64,000 nucleotides of DNA from a bacterium Scap17. GTDB taxonomy: Bacteria > Pseudomonadota > Gammaproteobacteria > Pseudomonadales > Halomonadaceae. This document shows positions 62,530-64,000 of the stretch, in pieces (the stretch's first letter is position 1; each line of letters begins with the position of its first letter). Location: NCBI GenBank assembly GCA_013376735.1, contig VINJ01000001.1:186001-250000 (forward strand), read 5' to 3'. A program made the translations under genes and the position numbers. The notes beneath the pieces are model-generated. The model did not search any database and was not told where the DNA came from. It worked only from the letters and a program-made list of their open reading frames with translations.

Positions 62530-63477
62530 TTATTGTGCTGCGCTGGATGCTGCCGGTACTGCTGATGCGGGTGCTGCTTGCAACGGTGTTGCGACTGCTT
62601 CATTGCCACTTGCTGCATTGCTGCTGGTATTGGCTGCGGCCACTTGCTGCGTGTTGCTATCGTCGTCTGCAACATGCTGTCCCGGGTGAAGCTCGCATTC
62701 CTGTCCCGCAGGTACAGGAAGCCCCAGGCCTTCAGTCAGAAGCTGGTACGCGCCCATCTCCACGACTGATCTCACGCCCAGCTGCAGTGGTTCATTGCGC
62801 ACTGCGCCGGAGTCAAACTCGACCAACTGATTGCCGAAGAAGCGGTAGATACCGGCTTCGACTTCGTAACCCACCACCTGCTTCTGCAGGCTGGTGACAT
62901 AGACGGTGCGGAAGGTGCGGATATCGACCATGCGCAGGTCCAAGCCGACATTGATGACTGCAGTGCGCAGTCCGGCCCCGATTCCGCTGACAAACAGGCG
63001 GGCACCGCCGCTTGAAATGTTGTAATTGAGCTCTGTAAGAGCACCGAGAACCACGAAATGCGAAGGGAGAACTGCAAGTTTGCGCGGCGAGTAGGCCATT
63101 GCCTTGTTCTCGAAAAGCTGCTGCTCTGCCAGCGGGACTCGCACATCGAGGCGTTCGGTAAGATGCACCTTGCGAGTCTTGTAGAGGGCACTTATCAGCA
63201 TCTCGGATACGCCCTGGGTCACGGCAGCACTCTCTGTCACGGTGGAGTAACTACGTTGACCGGTCTTGTCCGTCACCTGACCCACTGCAATCACAGGCAG
63301 GTTGGTGGCTCCCTGAATTCGACTGAGTGATACGAGGCATTCGCTATATGGCGTATTGTTGGAGGTGACTGGTGGCCCTACGACCGGTTCGACATTGTCG
63401 AATTTCGGTTCCACAGCGGCGCAGCCCCCCAGCACTGTGGCCATGCAAGCGGCCATGCATATCCGTGGCTTAAACAT
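62530..63477 (-). CDS. CsgG/HfaB-type outer membrane lipoprotein
   Basis: This 315-residue lipoprotein (lipobox VLGGC, lipidated Cys 19) has the CsgG core: LPVIAVGQVTDKTGQ, VTQGVSEMLISAL, YNISSGGARLFVSGIGAG, INVGLDLRMVDIRTFRTVYVTSLQKQVVGYEVEAGIYRFFGNQLVEFDSG and NEPLQLGVRSVVEMG. CsgG forms the nonameric channel for curli export and HfaB does so for the Caulobacter holdfast anchor. An Ala/Ser/Asn-rich tail covers about the last 40 residues. The start at ATG 63477 places the lipobox normally; ATG 63504 is an alternative. Confidence 0.88.
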   Translation of the reverse strand: MFKPRICMAACMATVLGGCAAVEPKFDNVEPVVGPPVTSNNTPYSECLVSLSRIQGATNLPVIAVGQVTDKTGQRSYSTVTESAAVTQGVSEMLISALYKTRKVHLTERLDVRVPLAEQQLFENKAMAYSPRKLAVLPSHFVVLGALTELNYNISSGGARLFVSGIGAGLRTAVINVGLDLRMVDIRTFRTVYVTSLQKQVVGYEVEAGIYRFFGNQLVEFDSGAVRNEPLQLGVRSVVEMGAYQLLTEGLGLPVPAGQECELHPGQHVADDDSNTQQVAAANTSSNAASGNEAVATPLQAAPASAVPAASSAAQ

Positions 63478-63567
63478 GCTGGAAGTTCCCCTGGTGTGAC
63501 GCATGATCCTGCGCCGTTATTTTTCTCTGATATGTCTCTATCAGTTGTTCTGCCGTGCTTTCCTAGG

Positions 63568-63583
63568 GGCACGAAGCGTGCCA
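63568..63583 (-). promoter_or_regulatory. Sigma-54 promoter of the CsgG-like operon
   Basis: The minus strand reads TGGCACGCTTCGTGCC. It has the full -24 TGGCACG, exactly 10 bases between GG (63582-63581) and GC (63570-63569), and GTGCC in place of TTGCA at -12. The start would be near 63557, 80 bp before the ATG at 63477. Confidence 0.75.
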
Positions 63584-64000
63584 AATAATTTCACAATATT
63601 TCACAGATACTTACGCATTAATGCGCGATGTTGCGCGCGATGCGTTTTGCAAATGGCGAAGCGAAGTGAGGGGAAATACCACGGGCATGGTGCCAGTGGT
63701 GAGCCGCTGATTAAGCCGGTTATCTCACGGAAGATGAGATTCAGTGCCAACAGGATGAGCCAGAACTGGCGAGAGGGGATGACTGAAGGATTTTGTCATT
63801 CGCGAGGCACAGACGGCCTCATGTTTTCTTGAGAAGGGTGATGGCGGGAGTGGTGTGAGATTGGATGGTCTTTTAACGATCTTGCGGATCAGACCTCTAT
63901 GCTTTTTTCATGAATCTTGGGGTTGAAGTCTGTTGTATGGCCCATAGGTGGCACAGTGCGGCAGGGCCGCATGCAAGAACGCCAGATTCCACTTTCCTCA
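63584..64000. other. Upstream region of the CsgG-like operon, AT-rich, no gene seen
   Basis: A perfect palindrome CGCATTAATGCG (63614-63625) and a near repeat GCGCGATG(T)TGCGCGCGATGCG (about 63622-63644) lie 55-90 bp upstream of the predicted start. These could be enhancer sites for the sigma-54 activator. The remaining bases to 64000 show no coding frame I trust. Confidence 0.45.

Overview
This 64 kb window is ordinary chromosome from a gammaproteobacterium, most likely a marine Halomonadaceae (Halomonas/Cobetia group). The evidence is high GC, the rRNA sequences, and gene neighbourhoods otherwise seen in Pseudomonas and Halomonas: dksA-gluQ-cbrB-pcnB-folK-panBCD, metXW-yggT-proC-yggS facing pilTU, and hisBHAF next to asmA-mutY-yggX-tRNA. 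The genus is an inference, not a measurement. No prophage, plasmid or CRISPR array is visible. The only transposon is one intact IS66-family element.

Layout. 1-5.6 kb: translation and RNA genes (end of infB, rbfA, truB, rpsO, pnp). 5.7-11.5 kb, minus strand: acetyl-CoA acetyltransferase, pantothenate genes panD, panC and panB, then folK and pcnB. 11.6-12.2 kb: an unannotated, minus-strand, CA-motif-rich RNA with a sigma-54 promoter and a terminator, which I read as a CrcZ-type decoy RNA for the Hfq/Crc catabolite repression system. 12.6-15.8 kb: a CbrB-like sigma-54 activator without its usual neighbour CbrA, then gluQ and dksA. 16-30 kb: aminotransferase, sfsA, a Rieske protein, a ChaN-like Tat protein, a thioesterase, metXW, yggT, proC, yggS, pilTU, anmK and tyrS. 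30.5-35.8 kb: an rRNA operon (16S-23S-5S) whose spacer carries no tRNA. 35.9-38.3 kb: the IS66 element with a perfect 8-bp target duplication.

38.4-50.8 kb: a YaeR-like VOC protein, hisC, an old yellow enzyme, an NlpE-like lipoprotein, radA, DUF1415, a SulP transporter, mnmH, a glutamine-amidotransferase-like protein without its nucleophile, an alkyltransferase-like DNA repair protein, a YjaG protein and a CHAD protein. 50.9-59 kb: hisF, hisA, hisH and hisB on minus; panM, asmA, mutY and yggX on plus. 59.1-59.6 kb: five tRNAs (Phe-Gln-Thr-Phe-Gln), of which Phe-Gln is an exact duplicate.

59.7-63.6 kb: a small minus-strand cluster consisting of a CsgG/HfaB-type outer-membrane lipoprotein, a secreted protein with three NAATSVGNN repeats, a small secreted Ser/Thr/Gly/Asp-rich protein, and a sigma-54 activator with no receiver domain. 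A GG-N10-GC sigma-54 promoter precedes the CsgG-like gene. This looks like a self-regulated, holdfast- or curli-like extracellular fibre/adhesin system. Together with the CrcZ/orphan-CbrB locus it is the most interesting part of the window.
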